The position numbers and the translations under genes were made by a program. From Methylomarinum sp. Ch1-1 (lineage in GTDB: Bacteria; Pseudomonadota; Gammaproteobacteria; Methylococcales; Methylomonadaceae), in assembly GCF_030717995.2 (NCBI RefSeq), contig NZ_CP157743.1, positions 1,488,001-1,552,000 on the forward strand: DNA of 64,000 nt, given 5' to 3'. Shown one piece after another: positions 9,241-19,009 of the stretch. How positions within the stretch are numbered: the stretch's first letter is position 1; each line of letters opens with the position of its first letter. The notes under the pieces are model-generated. The model made no database searches, had not been told where the DNA came from, and was given only the letters and a program-made list of their open reading frames with translations.

Positions 9241-10929
9241 ATGAGGAATGTCAGATTCTTGTCGGCGCCGGCAAAGACTACTTTTGAAATGCCGTGCGAT
9301 TGGGAAGAGGGGGCGCTAAAAGATTACTTGCAGCGGCTGGTTAACATCGAGTTGGAAGGTGCTGGCGAAAAACTATGCGGGATAGTGTGGCGCTTGAATC
9401 AGTCCGAATTGCCGAGTGAATTGCGCCTGCGCTTATTGGAAACGCTCGATGTCTATCTGAAACTGTATGAGAGCAGAGTCGAGTCCATCTATTTAGATGC
9501 CTCTTTGCCGTTATCGGAGCGCAAGCAACGATGCGTGGAATGGCTGGTCTGGAGTTATAGCGCTTTGGCGCAAGGCTTTCAGCAGGCCGCTAAAGAGAAT
9601 GAAACAAAAACAATCGCATTCTTGATTTACCGAGCATTGCATTGTTTGAGCCGCAACTATTTGCATGTTTCGGCGCTTTATTATGAGCCGGCAGACGGTT
9701 TTTGGTTAAGCGTTTATCGGCTCTATGCCGCAGCTGAAAATGCGGGCTTGCTGGACATGACGCTTCACTCGGAAGATATGGAAAAGGCCACGATAAGGCA
9801 ACTTTTCCAATTGATGATGGTGCTCCATTTGTCTGATCTTCAACAATTTAGCTCTCGACAGATACATCAGTTGTATCGATTTTTAGGTCCGTTCGTCACG
9901 GCTATGCCGATTAGCGAACAATTTAATGGCGGCCAGTTTAAAGGCATCTACGCCATTGATTTAAGCAAAGACCGTGCCCCGCTCGGTTTAGCTAAATTGC
10001 CCGAGAGAGCATCAACGTCTGCCTGCCGATTCTTCATGCCGTCCGGCGTGGCTAAAATGATATATCGGCAGATTCAGCAAGGGGGCGGTCAATCCGGCTT
10101 GTTTAGGAACGTGAGCAAGGCGCTGATCGTGCGTTTGGTCAAGACACTGGGTCAGGCGCAGTCTCGCCGATTCAAGCGGGTCGAGGATGGACGCCAGTCC
10201 AGAGGCATCATTGGGTTTGCCAATATCAGGGACTATTTGCTGCAGGAGCAGGGAAGAGACAAAAGCGTGCAAAACCGGATTAGCGCCGAAGAAGCTTCGA
10301 AATTGGCCCTCGTTAATGAAGAAGAGGAACAGATTTATCATGTCAGTACGAATTTAAAGAGGAAATTTGGCGGTGATGAACGGATGCAAAAAATTTTAGC
10401 GGCGAGTGGCGGGGTGGCGTCGAAAATTAAGGTTTGGGATAGGGATGAGCCGGATGAAAGCGACGCCTTGGTTGTCGTCGACGACTTTACCGTGCTAAAC
10501 AGCAGCGCTACCGGCTATGGTCTCGTCGTTGAGGCAGAGCAGGCCAAGGTCAGAGTCGGAGAGTTGTTCGCGGTGATTGCCGAGGAAGGTAAAAGACTGG
10601 AGCTGGCGGTCGTCAGATGGGTTCGCAGGCTGACCGGAAACCGGCTTAATGTCGGTGTCGAGTTGATAGGAGTCGCCAATGATGTGGTCTCGATGTTCGC
10701 TAGCGGGAGACAACCGAAACAAACCAAAGCGATATTTTTGCCTGGCCTGCAAGCCTTAAAGCAGGCCGATAGCTTGATTTACAGCGCCGCCGGATTTCAC
10801 GCTGGCGATTTTGTCACGATTAACAAAACGGGACGCGAACTTCCGTGTCGCCTGAATAAGCTGATTAATGCAACATCGGCGTTCAATCAGTCCGAGTTGT
10901 TTTATCTAAAGACGGACGAGCAGGATTGA
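9241..10929 (+). CDS. Large protein with C-terminal PilZ-like domain
   Basis: 562 residues. No enzyme motif is recognised in the first 400 residues, which appear mainly helical. The segment at about residues 415-490 (VVVDDFTVLNSSATGYGLVV, then VGELFAVIAEEGKRLELAVV and NRLNVGVELIG) has the beta-rich pattern of a PilZ domain: NSSATGYGL resembles the D/NxSxxG motif, while a clear RxxxR motif is not seen, so c-di-GMP binding is uncertain. It is transcribed away from the two HDOD genes, and the three may form one signalling locus. The ATG follows a reasonable ribosome site (AAGGAGCG). Confidence 0.75.
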   Translation: MRNVRFLSAPAKTTFEMPCDWEEGALKDYLQRLVNIELEGAGEKLCGIVWRLNQSELPSELRLRLLETLDVYLKLYESRVESIYLDASLPLSERKQRCVEWLVWSYSALAQGFQQAAKENETKTIAFLIYRALHCLSRNYLHVSALYYEPADGFWLSVYRLYAAAENAGLLDMTLHSEDMEKATIRQLFQLMMVLHLSDLQQFSSRQIHQLYRFLGPFVTAMPISEQFNGGQFKGIYAIDLSKDRAPLGLAKLPERASTSACRFFMPSGVAKMIYRQIQQGGGQSGLFRNVSKALIVRLVKTLGQAQSRRFKRVEDGRQSRGIIGFANIRDYLLQEQGRDKSVQNRISAEEASKLALVNEEEEQIYHVSTNLKRKFGGDERMQKILAASGGVASKIKVWDRDEPDESDALVVVDDFTVLNSSATGYGLVVEAEQAKVRVGELFAVIAEEGKRLELAVVRWVRRLTGNRLNVGVELIGVANDVVSMFASGRQPKQTKAIFLPGLQALKQADSLIYSAAGFHAGDFVTINKTGRELPCRLNKLINATSAFNQSELFYLKTDEQD

Positions 10930-11045
10930 ATATGTAGGATATGGCTAATAATTTGCCGAAATGATGTGCTTACAGAGCGCTCAGTTGCTCGCTTAACAGG
11001 TCTGTCTAACTAACGGCCGTTGCCCTGAAACATCCCTGAGCAGCG

Positions 11046-11882
11046 TTAAGCGGGATGCCGTTCTGCATTCAGCAGCGCTATGACCGGCCGGGTTTCCGGG
11101 CGGATACCGCGCCATAGATAAAACGCTTCGGCGGCCTGTTCAACCAACATCCCCAGGCCATCGAGGCTATGCCCGGCGTTTTGCAATTGCCCCCAGCGCA
11201 CGAAGGCGGTCGCTTCATTGGCGTAGGCCAAGTCATAACAGCAGCCGTTCTCAGCCAACAGGCGCTCCGGCAAGGGCGGCAATTGGTTGCTCAGGCTGGC
11301 TGAAGTCGCATTCAGGATCAGGTCGAACTGTTGTCCCGGCAGATGATCGAATCCACAGGCAGAGATTTTGCCGATATCGGCAAAATCCTCAGTCAGCTGT
11401 TCGGCTTTGGCGACAGTGCGGTTGGCAATCAGCAAACGGCTGGGTTTGCATTCCAAAATCGGGCCGATAATTCCGCGACTGGCGCCGCCGGCTCCAAGAA
11501 TCAGCACCCGAGCGTCGGTCAACGTGATGCCGTGATTGCGGGTCAAATCGGTGACCAGGCCTATGCCATCGGTATTGTCGCCCAATAGCGAACCATCTTC
11601 TTGCTGCGCCAGGGTGTTGACCGCCTTGCTGAGACGGGCTCGCTCGGTCAGTCGCTCCGCTCTTCGCCAAGCCAGTTCCTTTAAGGGGACGGTGCAGTTC
11701 AACCCCTTGCCGCCGGCGGCAAAGAACTGGTCGACCGCCTCGTCGAATGTATCGGCAGGCACTTCTCGAGCCGTGTATTCAATGTTTTCGCCGGTTTGTT
11801 CGGCAAACAAGCGGTGGATTCGCGGTGATTTACTGTGTTTGATGGGCTGCCCGAAGACTGCGTATTGGTCAATATTCTTCAT
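11046..11882 (-). CDS. aroE: Shikimate dehydrogenase
   Basis: 278 residues. AroE reduces 3-dehydroshikimate to shikimate with NADPH. Substrate-binding text YAVFGQPIKHSKSPRIH lies at residues 8-24, the catalytic lysine is in NCTVPLKELAW (about residue 68), and the nucleotide-binding glycine motif is LGAGGASRGI near residues 130-139. The C-terminal GMLVEQAAEAFYLWRG block is typical. It overlaps the preceding membrane-protein gene by 14 bases and follows hemB in the same direction, so the three probably form an operon. Confidence 0.96.
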   Translation of the reverse strand: MKNIDQYAVFGQPIKHSKSPRIHRLFAEQTGENIEYTAREVPADTFDEAVDQFFAAGGKGLNCTVPLKELAWRRAERLTERARLSKAVNTLAQQEDGSLLGDNTDGIGLVTDLTRNHGITLTDARVLILGAGGASRGIIGPILECKPSRLLIANRTVAKAEQLTEDFADIGKISACGFDHLPGQQFDLILNATSASLSNQLPPLPERLLAENGCCYDLAYANEATAFVRWGQLQNAGHSLDGLGMLVEQAAEAFYLWRGIRPETRPVIALLNAERHPA

Positions 11883-12414
11883 TTTTTGCCCGTTTGGTTA
11901 TCCATATTTCCCATAGGATGGTGATGGCCACGATGGCGATGGCGATAAAGACTTCCAGCCACATGAAATTGTCGAAATAAGCCATGACGATGGCCGATAT
12001 GCCGAGGAACAACCCGACAAAACTGAAACGCCAACCGATCCGTATGCCGTCCAATATCGCCGCCAACGACAGGATCAAGAGTATGACTAGACTGGCATTG
12101 GTCTCATTGAGCTGTTCCGACTTTTGCAGTAAAAACGCGCCGCCGACGACCAACAGCGAGGCTGTCCAGTGCATGAACTGTTCTTTGAGGATCTTGGTGA
12201 AATCCAACATGTCATGTTTTTTCGATTGCAGCCAGGCAATCAGGATGGCAAACAAGCCGAATATCATCACCATGAACAGCCAGTAGGTGAAACCGTCATG
12301 CGATGAATAGTCGGTGATGCCGATGCCGACGACGGACAACAGCAGCAACAGGATTAAAATGGCTTCTTCGATCTGGAATTTTCGTTTTTCACTGATAAAT
12401 TCGTTTTCTGCCAT
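11869..12414 (-). CDS. Predicted multi-pass membrane protein, function unknown
   Basis: 181 residues, with about five hydrophobic segments (about 16-33, 42-62, 86-100, 108-125, 130-165) separated by short loops and ending in a basic tail (WEIWITKRAKNEEY). I do not recognise a named family. It lies between hemB and aroE and overlaps the start of aroE by 14 bases, so it should be co-transcribed with them. A good Shine-Dalgarno (the GGGGAGCC side at 12416-12421, read antisense, is CTCC-poor) is not obvious upstream. Inner-membrane location is inferred from composition only. Confidence 0.8.
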   Translation of the reverse strand: MAENEFISEKRKFQIEEAILILLLLLSVVGIGITDYSSHDGFTYWLFMVMIFGLFAILIAWLQSKKHDMLDFTKILKEQFMHWTASLLVVGGAFLLQKSEQLNETNASLVILLILSLAAILDGIRIGWRFSFVGLFLGISAIVMAYFDNFMWLEVFIAIAIVAITILWEIWITKRAKNEEY

Positions 12415-12461
12415 GGGGAGCCTCAGTAATTGTTATTATGGTTTTTAAGTAAGGACCTAGC

Positions 12462-13481
<1,020 letters not shown>

Positions 13482-13516
13482 TTATGGTTGAATCATCGGT
13501 CAAAATTTAATGATAG

Positions 13517-13682
13517 CAGCAATTCCCAGTTTGAGTATTTTTGCGGGGTTTAGGGCATGGGGTGTGTCTGTCGAGGAGCGCCGTAAACCCATCCCTGGGG
13601 GCTTGTCGGCAGCATCCTTGCTGCCGACATCCTCGCCAAACACATCCCATGCCCTTTTTGAACGCCAAAGTGGGAATTGCTG
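13517..13682. mobile_element. Family A foldback element (copy 1), 166 bp
   Basis: Inverted ends CAGCAATTCCCA / TGGGAATTGCTG with a 9-bp target duplication TAATGATAG at 13508-13516 and 13683-13691. The left arm (GGGCATGGGGTGTGT) pairs with the right arm (ACACATCCCATGCCC), and the centre holds a perfect 10-bp hairpin stem GTCGGCAGCA / TGCTGCCGAC. No coding capacity. It separates the divergently oriented hemB and mlaC-like genes. Confidence 0.9.
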
Positions 13683-13847
13683 TAATGATAGCCGAACTCT
13701 GCCAGGAGTGCATTGAATTAGGTATTGGGGGGCGATTCATCTGGCTCCACTAGTATTGAGTCGGTAAGCCTGAATTCTGGCGTTATTATATCATGCTTAA
13801 TGTTTGAAAATGGAGTGCATGATACTGATTTTTTTTTGGAGTTTCTT

Positions 13848-14486
13848 ATGAGAATGAAGCAGTACCCAGGTGTTTTTCTATTCGCTGTCTTAGGGGTGTT
13901 TTTGGCGATTTCCAGCGCCAAGGCAGCCGATTTATCGGCGCCGCAGATGGCGATTCAAAATGCATCGAATAAATTAAAGGATAGGTTGCAGGATCCGTCC
14001 TTTACTCAGGATTTTGAAAAAATCACCGTTTTCGTCGAGGATGCCATTTACCCACATGTCGATTTTAATCGTATTTCGGCCTTGGTCTTGGGCAAACTGT
14101 GGCGCAAAGCTTCCAGCGAAGAAAAGAAGGAATTTAAAAAAGAATTCCAGACCTTGTTGGTTAGAACCTATTCCCGCGCCTTTGTTGAATTCAAAGATTG
14201 GTCGGTGCGATTTTTGCCGTTGAACATGGAAAGTGGGGACCGTAAGGTGATAGTCAAGACCGAAATATTGCAGCCGGGAATCCAACCGATCGCTGTGGAT
14301 TATCGGATGTTGCACATGAAGGGGCAATGGAAAGTCTATGACATCATTATCGAAGGCGTGAGTCTGGTAACCAACTATCGCACCAGTTTTAAAAATGAGG
14401 TCAAACGCAGCGGTTCTCTACAAGCCGTCATCGATCGACTCGTTAAACGCAATGTCGAAGCCTTAGCGAGCAAAGAGACCTCCTGA
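13848..14486 (+). CDS. mlaC: MlaC/Ttg2D-type periplasmic phospholipid-binding protein
   Basis: 212 residues from the ATG at 13848, chosen because it gives a proper signal peptide (KQYPGVFLFAVLGVFLAISS followed by AKAAD, cleavage near residue 25) and has GGAG just upstream. The mature part is a Tol/Ttg2-family fold (DFNRISALVLGKLWRKASSE; GQWKVYDIIIEGVSLVTNYR). MlaC carries phospholipids across the periplasm between the outer membrane and the MlaFEDB transporter. It normally sits between mlaD and mlaB; here that operon (25.9-28.3 kb) lacks it and this gene stands alone beside cmoA. Confidence 0.88.
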   Translation: MRMKQYPGVFLFAVLGVFLAISSAKAADLSAPQMAIQNASNKLKDRLQDPSFTQDFEKITVFVEDAIYPHVDFNRISALVLGKLWRKASSEEKKEFKKEFQTLLVRTYSRAFVEFKDWSVRFLPLNMESGDRKVIVKTEILQPGIQPIAVDYRMLHMKGQWKVYDIIIEGVSLVTNYRTSFKNEVKRSGSLQAVIDRLVKRNVEALASKETS

Positions 14487-14495
14487 TTCCGCTTT

Positions 14496-14520
14496 ACCGC
14501 CCATCGTTCTGCTGGGCGGT
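14496..14520 (+). terminator. Hairpin after mlaC
   Basis: Perfect 8-bp stem ACCGCCCA / TGGGCGGT around a 9-base loop, followed by a modest T-rich stretch (CTGTCTTTTG). It lies between mlaC and cmoA and probably ends or attenuates the mlaC transcript. Confidence 0.6.
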
Positions 14521-14534
14521 ACCCTGTCTTTTGT

Positions 14535-15266
14535 ATGTATCCCAATAAAGATTCTATTTATGCCGAGCCGATAGGCGAGGTCGGCGCATTTAAGTTTGAC
14601 GAAAAAGTCGCGCATGTCTTTCCCGACATGATCCGACGTTCGGTGCCGGGTTATAGCGCCATTATTTCGGCGATCGGCCTGCTAGCCGGACGTTTCTGCC
14701 AAGACCGCAGCTTTTGTTACGATCTGGGCTGTTCATTAGGGGCGGCGACCTTATCGATGCGGCATCATATTCAAGCCGAAGATTGCCGAATCATTGCTGT
14801 TGATAATTCGGAAGCCATGATCGAACAGTTCAGAAAGAATTTGTTGCAAGATAGCGGCGAGGTTGCCGTCGATGTCAACTGCGCCGATATCCGCGATATC
14901 GAGATTAACAAGGCTTCAGTCGTGGTGTTGAATTTTACCCTGCAATTTATTCCCGTTGCCGATCGTAAAGCTTTTCTCAACAAGATCTATCAAGGCTTGT
15001 TGCCGGGCGGCATTCTGATTCTGTCGGAAAAATTGCGTTTCAGCGATCCGCGTCAGCAAGCATTGCAAACCGATATGCATCATGAGTTCAAGAAGGCTCA
15101 GGGGTATAGCGATTTGGAAATCAGTCAGAAACGTTCGGCGCTGGAAAATGTGCTAATTGCAGAGACCTTTGTTCGGCACCAGCAACGCTTAATGAGTGTC
15201 GGCTTTAGCAGCGCCGAGGTCTGGTTTCAGTATTTTAATTTTGCTTCGATTATCGCGTTGAAATAA
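14535..15266 (+). CDS. cmoA: Carboxy-S-adenosyl-L-methionine synthase
   Basis: 243 residues. CmoA converts SAM and prephenate to carboxy-SAM, used to make 5-oxyacetyluridine at the tRNA wobble base. The family N-terminus [20 protein letters not shown] is clear (residues 5-24), and the SAM-binding motif is [15 protein letters not shown] near residues 61-75. cmoB follows two bases after the stop, the usual pairing, so the two act as one tRNA-modification operon. Confidence 0.96.
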   Translation: MYPNKDSIYAEPIGEVGAFKFDEKVAHVFPDMIRRSVPGYSAIISAIGLLAGRFCQDRSFCYDLGCSLGAATLSMRHHIQAEDCRIIAVDNSEAMIEQFRKNLLQDSGEVAVDVNCADIRDIEINKASVVVLNFTLQFIPVADRKAFLNKIYQGLLPGGILILSEKLRFSDPRQQALQTDMHHEFKKAQGYSDLEISQKRSALENVLIAETFVRHQQRLMSVGFSSAEVWFQYFNFASIIALK

Positions 15267-15268
15267 AC

Positions 15269-16237
15269 ATGGACTATCAACCTTTATATCAGGCGTTGAG
15301 CGCGGCCGGCGCCGAGCAATGGGTCGAGAATTTGCCGCAGCAGATTAAGCGGGCCCTCTCCAGTAAGGCGCATGGCACCTTACGGCAATGGCGTAGCCTT
15401 GTGGAGCAAATGCCTCGGCTCTCGCCCAGCAGTCGCGAGTTGGTCGATGATGTCAGGATAGGGCGGGCCGACGATATCAGCGATGAGCAGCGTCTGCAGC
15501 TGGAGGCGCAATTGAAGGCGTTGTGTCCGTGGCGCAAGGGCCCTTATCAAGTCTATGGCATAGAGATCGATACCGAATGGCGGTCGGACTGGAAGTGGGA
15601 GCGCTTGCGCAACCATATTGCGCCATTGCAAGGACGTATGGTTCTGGATGTCGGTTGTGGTAATGGTTATCATTGCTGGCGCATGCTTGGCGCCGGCGCC
15701 AGCATGGTGGTGGGCATCGATCCGGCCTTGTTGAACGTGATCCAGTTTCATGCCATTAGAAAATTGTATGGCGACGCACCGATTTTTGTGCTGCCATTCG
15801 GCATCGAGGCGGTGCCGAATGGCAGCAATGTTTTCGATACCGTGTTTTCGATGGGCGTGCTCTATCACCGCCGTTCGCCGATCGATCATCTGTTGGATTT
15901 GAAGGCTTGTCTGCGTCCAGGTGGTGAGCTGGTGTTGGAGACGCTGATCATCGAAGGAAAACAGGGCGAAGTGCTGGTGCCGCAGGAGCGTTATGCCAGG
16001 ATGCGCAATGTTTGGTTCTTGCCTAGCAGCGACACGTTGATTGGTTGGATGCAGCGTTGCGGTTTTGCCGATATACGTCTGGTGGATGTTTGCAAAACGT
16101 CGTTGGCAGAGCAGCGCAGCACCGAATGGATGCCGTTCCATTCCTTAAAGAACTTTCTCGATCCGGACAATCCGGCGCTGACCTGTGAAGGCTATCCGGC
16201 GCCCATTCGGGCGATTTTTACCGCAAGGCTGGCTTAG
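15269..16237 (+). CDS. cmoB: tRNA U34 carboxymethyltransferase
   Basis: 322 residues, the normal CmoB length. It transfers the carboxymethyl group of carboxy-SAM to 5-hydroxyuridine at tRNA position 34. Motifs seen: WRKGPYQVYGIEIDTEWRSD (about residues 91-110), the SAM-fold glycine motif MVLDVGCGNGYHCWRM near residue 126-141, and MGVLYHRRSPIDHLLDLK near residue 197. Starts 2 bases after the cmoA stop. Confidence 0.96.
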   Translation: MDYQPLYQALSAAGAEQWVENLPQQIKRALSSKAHGTLRQWRSLVEQMPRLSPSSRELVDDVRIGRADDISDEQRLQLEAQLKALCPWRKGPYQVYGIEIDTEWRSDWKWERLRNHIAPLQGRMVLDVGCGNGYHCWRMLGAGASMVVGIDPALLNVIQFHAIRKLYGDAPIFVLPFGIEAVPNGSNVFDTVFSMGVLYHRRSPIDHLLDLKACLRPGGELVLETLIIEGKQGEVLVPQERYARMRNVWFLPSSDTLIGWMQRCGFADIRLVDVCKTSLAEQRSTEWMPFHSLKNFLDPDNPALTCEGYPAPIRAIFTARLA

Positions 16238-16343
16238 ACGGGAGTCTTAATGCGCTCAAACTTGGTGCAGAACGCTCAGAAGCAGGCGGGTGCAGTCGAA
16301 TCAGGTTAAAATAAGCGCTTATTTTTAGCGGATTTGAAGCAGA

Positions 16344-16673
16344 ATGTCAGAAAAACACATCTATAAGATAGTCTTCTTAAACAGGGATCAAATTTATGAG
16401 GTATATGCCAAAAGCGTTTATCAGGGCGAGATGTATGGTTTTGTGATTATTGAGGATTTTCTGTTCGGCGAGAAATCTTCGATTGTCGTCGATCCTTCAG
16501 AAGATAAGTTACGCAACGAATTTGCAGAGGTTCGGCGTTCGTTTATACCGATGCATGAGGTGATCAGAATCGATCAGGTAAAGCGGCGAGGGAGCGCAAA
16601 AATCGTTTCAGCCGATGGCGCGGCGGCTAATAAAAGCAATGTGGCGTCTTTGTATACGCCCGATAAAAAGTAG
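16344..16673 (+). CDS. DUF1820 family protein
   Basis: 109 residues. The sequence KIVFLNRDQIYEVYAKSVYQ and the later VVDPSEDKLRNEFAEVRRSF / PMHEVIRIDQV match the DUF1820 family of small gammaproteobacterial proteins whose function is unknown. It is convergent with sspB and separated from cmoB by about 106 bases with AT-rich text that may hold its own promoter. The C-terminal 20 residues are low complexity. Confidence 0.8.
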   Translation: MSEKHIYKIVFLNRDQIYEVYAKSVYQGEMYGFVIIEDFLFGEKSSIVVDPSEDKLRNEFAEVRRSFIPMHEVIRIDQVKRRGSAKIVSADGAAANKSNVASLYTPDKK

Positions 16674-16694
16674 AATTGTCCGCAGCATAAAATT

Positions 16695-16715
16695 CGGCCG
16701 CAGTGCATGCGGCCG
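16695..16715. terminator. Shared hairpin between convergent DUF1820 gene and sspB
   Basis: Perfect 8-bp GC-rich stem CGGCCGCA / TGCGGCCG. It lies between two convergent stops, with T-rich text towards the plus-strand side (ATTATTTG further on) and A-rich text towards the other, so it may serve both genes. Confidence 0.5.
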
Positions 16716-16723
16716 TCGTAACA

Positions 16724-17107
16724 TTATTTGACGACTCTCAATTTCGGCTTGCTGGGTGGCTTTTTGTCTGGAGGCGTCGGCGGTGTATCGTCGTCATGCT
16801 CGTCTTGGTCGAAGATCATGCCCTTGCCATTTTCCTTGGCATAGATGGCCAATACTGCCCTGACAGGCGTAGCTATGTGCATCGGTTGGCCGGCAAAGCG
16901 GGCATTAAACTCGATCTGTTCATTGCCCAGCGTTAGTCCCTGAATCGCTTCCGGCCTGATGTTCAGCACGATTTTGCCATCCTCGATAAAATCTTCAGGC
17001 AGCAGCGCATCGGTGTCGGTAGCATCGACCAATAGATGCGGCGTCAGACTGTTATCAATGATCCATTCATAGATGGAGCGGATCAAATAGGGCTTTAATG
17101 AAGTCAT
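16724..17107 (-). CDS. sspB: ClpXP adaptor / stringent starvation protein SspB
   Basis: 127 residues from the ATG at 17107, which overlaps the sspA stop (ATGA at 17104-17107). The upstream extension of the frame is only a shadow of sspA. The globular domain (KPYLIRSIYEWIIDNSLTPH; FNARFAGQPMHIATPVRAVL) binds ssrA-tagged substrates, and the flexible acidic and Pro-rich linker (DEHDDDTPPTPPDKKPPSKP) ends in the short ClpX-binding tail PKLRVVK. It delivers tagged proteins to ClpXP for degradation. Confidence 0.95.
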   Translation of the reverse strand: MTSLKPYLIRSIYEWIIDNSLTPHLLVDATDTDALLPEDFIEDGKIVLNIRPEAIQGLTLGNEQIEFNARFAGQPMHIATPVRAVLAIYAKENGKGMIFDQDEHDDDTPPTPPDKKPPSKPKLRVVK

Positions 17108-17739
17108 TTGTTTTGCGCGGCCATTTCTTTTTCCTGAGGGCTCAGGCTTTCTTGAAAAGCTTTCCTTGAAAACAGGCGATTGGCATAGGCGGTGATACCT
17201 TTGCCAAGACTGGCGATATCGATGCCGAGACTCGGTAAGCGCCATAACAACGGAGCCATCGCGCAATCGATCAGTGAATATTCGTCGCTCATGAAATAAG
17301 GGTGAGATTCAAACACAGGGGCTGCCGCCAACAAACTTTCCCGCAACATCTTTTTGGCGCGAGCCGACTTCTTTTCCCCGGAATTGAGGATTTCATCCAA
17401 TAGCTGATACCAGTCCTGATCGATGCGTTTAATCAGCATCCTGGCGCTGGCGCGGGACACGGGGTCCATCTGATGCAGCGGAGGATGCGGAAAACGTTCA
17501 TCCAGATATTCCATGATGATGCGGGAATCATATAGCACCAGATCTCGTTCTATCAACGTTGGCGAGGTGCCGTTGGGATTAAGTTCCAGTAGATCTTCCG
17601 GTGGTTCGTTGGGGTCAAAATACTCTATATCCGCGGTAACCCCCTTTTCGCGCAGAACTAGCCGGGCGCAATGACTCATTGCGCAGGTCGGCGAGGTAAA
17701 AAGAGTCATTACAGATTTTCGGGTGGTAATGTTGGCCAC
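17104..17739 (-). CDS. sspA: Stringent starvation protein A
   Basis: 211 residues with a glutathione-S-transferase fold. The N-terminal thioredoxin-like domain begins SVMTLFTSPTCAMSHCARLV, and the helical C-terminal domain carries YFMSDEYSLIDCAMAPLLWR. SspA binds RNA polymerase and affects stationary-phase and stress transcription in relatives; GST activity is not expected. Paired with sspB by a 4-base overlap, downstream of petABC in the same direction, the usual gammaproteobacterial order. Confidence 0.95.
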   Translation of the reverse strand: MANITTRKSVMTLFTSPTCAMSHCARLVLREKGVTADIEYFDPNEPPEDLLELNPNGTSPTLIERDLVLYDSRIIMEYLDERFPHPPLHQMDPVSRASARMLIKRIDQDWYQLLDEILNSGEKKSARAKKMLRESLLAAAPVFESHPYFMSDEYSLIDCAMAPLLWRLPSLGIDIASLGKGITAYANRLFSRKAFQESLSPQEKEMAAQNK

Positions 17740-17828
17740 GTAGAATACCCTCTTTCAATAAAATTGGGATAATAAATAGCGGCATTATAGCATGGATATT
17801 TATTTTTTTGGCGAGGGCCGATTGGGGG

Positions 17829-18145
17829 CAGCAATTCCCAGTTTGAGTATTTTTGCAGGGTTTAGGGCATGGGGTGTGTCTGTCGAGGAGCGCCGTTCAC
17901 CCAGCACCTAAATTATCCTGGAATGTAAAATATAGTCCAGTAACCATGGAATTTAGGTGCTGGGTAAACCCATCCCTGGCAGCAATTCCCAATTTGAGTA
18001 TTTTTGCGGGGTTTAGGGCATGGGGTGTGTCTGTCGAGGAGCGCCGTAAACCCATCCCTGGGGGCTTGACGGCAGCATCCTTGCTGCCGACATCCACGCC
18101 AAACACACCCCATGCCCTTTTTGAACGCCAAAGTGGGAATTTCTG
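17829..18145. mobile_element. Compound family A element (copies 2a+2b) with nested family C
   Basis: A left part of a family A element (17829-17979) containing a family C insertion is joined to a complete family A copy (17980-18145). A 9-bp target duplication GATTGGGGG lies at 17820-17828 and 18146-18154, at the outer edges only, so this was one insertion that later grew internally. It fills most of the gap between petC and sspA, an operon-like neighbourhood. Confidence 0.88.
17899..17965. mobile_element. Family C mini-element nested in family A
   Basis: 67-bp core with inverted ends ACCCAGCACCTAAAT / ATTTAGGTGCTGGGT. It interrupts family A between GAGCGCCGT and AAACCCATCC, the same site used in the copy at 60340-60405. 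Confidence 0.82.
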
Positions 18146-18283
18146 GATTGGGGGCAAGGGCTGAAGTGGAGCTTGCTCTTCGGCAGCGGGCAGTCAAGCG
18201 ATAGGCTTAAAGGGAAGGGCTTCGGTGGCGGACGAAAGGGCGGGACAGTAGGAGTTTGCCGCGCGCCTTTCGTCTTAAGGGGG

Positions 18284-19006
18284 TTAGTGTATATCCTTCC
18301 AGTATTCCCTTTTCAGTAAATAGGCGACAATGGTGAACATCAGGATGAAAAACAGCACATATTTGCCCATGGCTTTTCTTTCCATCTGCACCGGTTCGCC
18401 GACATAAACCAGAAAGTTGACTAAGTCGTTGACCATGCGGTCGAATTCATCCGGCGACAGTTGACCGGGTTCATTCAAAACCAGCTTGGTGACCACCTCT
18501 TGACCGTCGACTTGTTTGATGACGGGGACTTGCTCGCCTTGCAACTGCCATAACACATTAGGCATGCCGACATCTTCGAATACGATGTTATTGACGCCCA
18601 ACGGTTTACTGTCATCGGTATAAAACCCTTTCAGATAGCTATAAAGCCAGTCTGCGCCACGAGAACGGGCGATCAACGATAGGTCCGGAGGATTGGTGCC
18701 GAACCACTTGGTGGCGTCATGCGCGTTCATCGCGCTATGCATCTGGTCATAGATGTTGGCGCCATAAGGCGTGATTTCTTTCAGCACCTCTTTCTCATCG
18801 AGGTTAAGGTCCAACGCGATACGTTTATAGCGCATATGCTTGGCGGAATGACAGCCTAGGCAATAGGTGACGAAATGTTGCGCACCACGTTCCAGCGAAG
18901 CGGTATCGGACAGATCGATGTCGGCCTCTTCCAGTTCAACACCCGCGCCACTGGCAGCAACGCTAAAAGGCATGATAAATAACAAAATATAAATGAGCTT
19001 TTTCAT
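18284..19006 (-). CDS. petC: Cytochrome c1 of the bc1 complex
   Basis: 240 residues. A cleavable signal (KKLIYILLFIMPFSVAASG) is followed by the haem c motif CLGCH near residue 50. The methionine axial-ligand region is probably EDVGMPNVLWQL, and a C-terminal anchor (YVLFFILMFTIVAYLL) ends with the basic KREYWKDIH. It passes electrons from the Rieske protein to soluble cytochrome c. Three bases follow the petB stop, so petABC is one operon. Confidence 0.96.
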   Translation of the reverse strand: MKKLIYILLFIMPFSVAASGAGVELEEADIDLSDTASLERGAQHFVTYCLGCHSAKHMRYKRIALDLNLDEKEVLKEITPYGANIYDQMHSAMNAHDATKWFGTNPPDLSLIARSRGADWLYSYLKGFYTDDSKPLGVNNIVFEDVGMPNVLWQLQGEQVPVIKQVDGQEVVTKLVLNEPGQLSPDEFDRMVNDLVNFLVYVGEPVQMERKAMGKYVLFFILMFTIVAYLLKREYWKDIH

Positions 19007-19009
19007 GGT

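Noticed and set aside
13517-13682. Family A repeats as integron attC sites
   Set aside because: No attC core-site pair or integrase; 9-bp target duplications show transposition instead.
17108-17266. Upstream extension of SspB
   Set aside because: It lies fully inside sspA in another frame, and the ATG in the ATGA overlap gives the family N-terminus.
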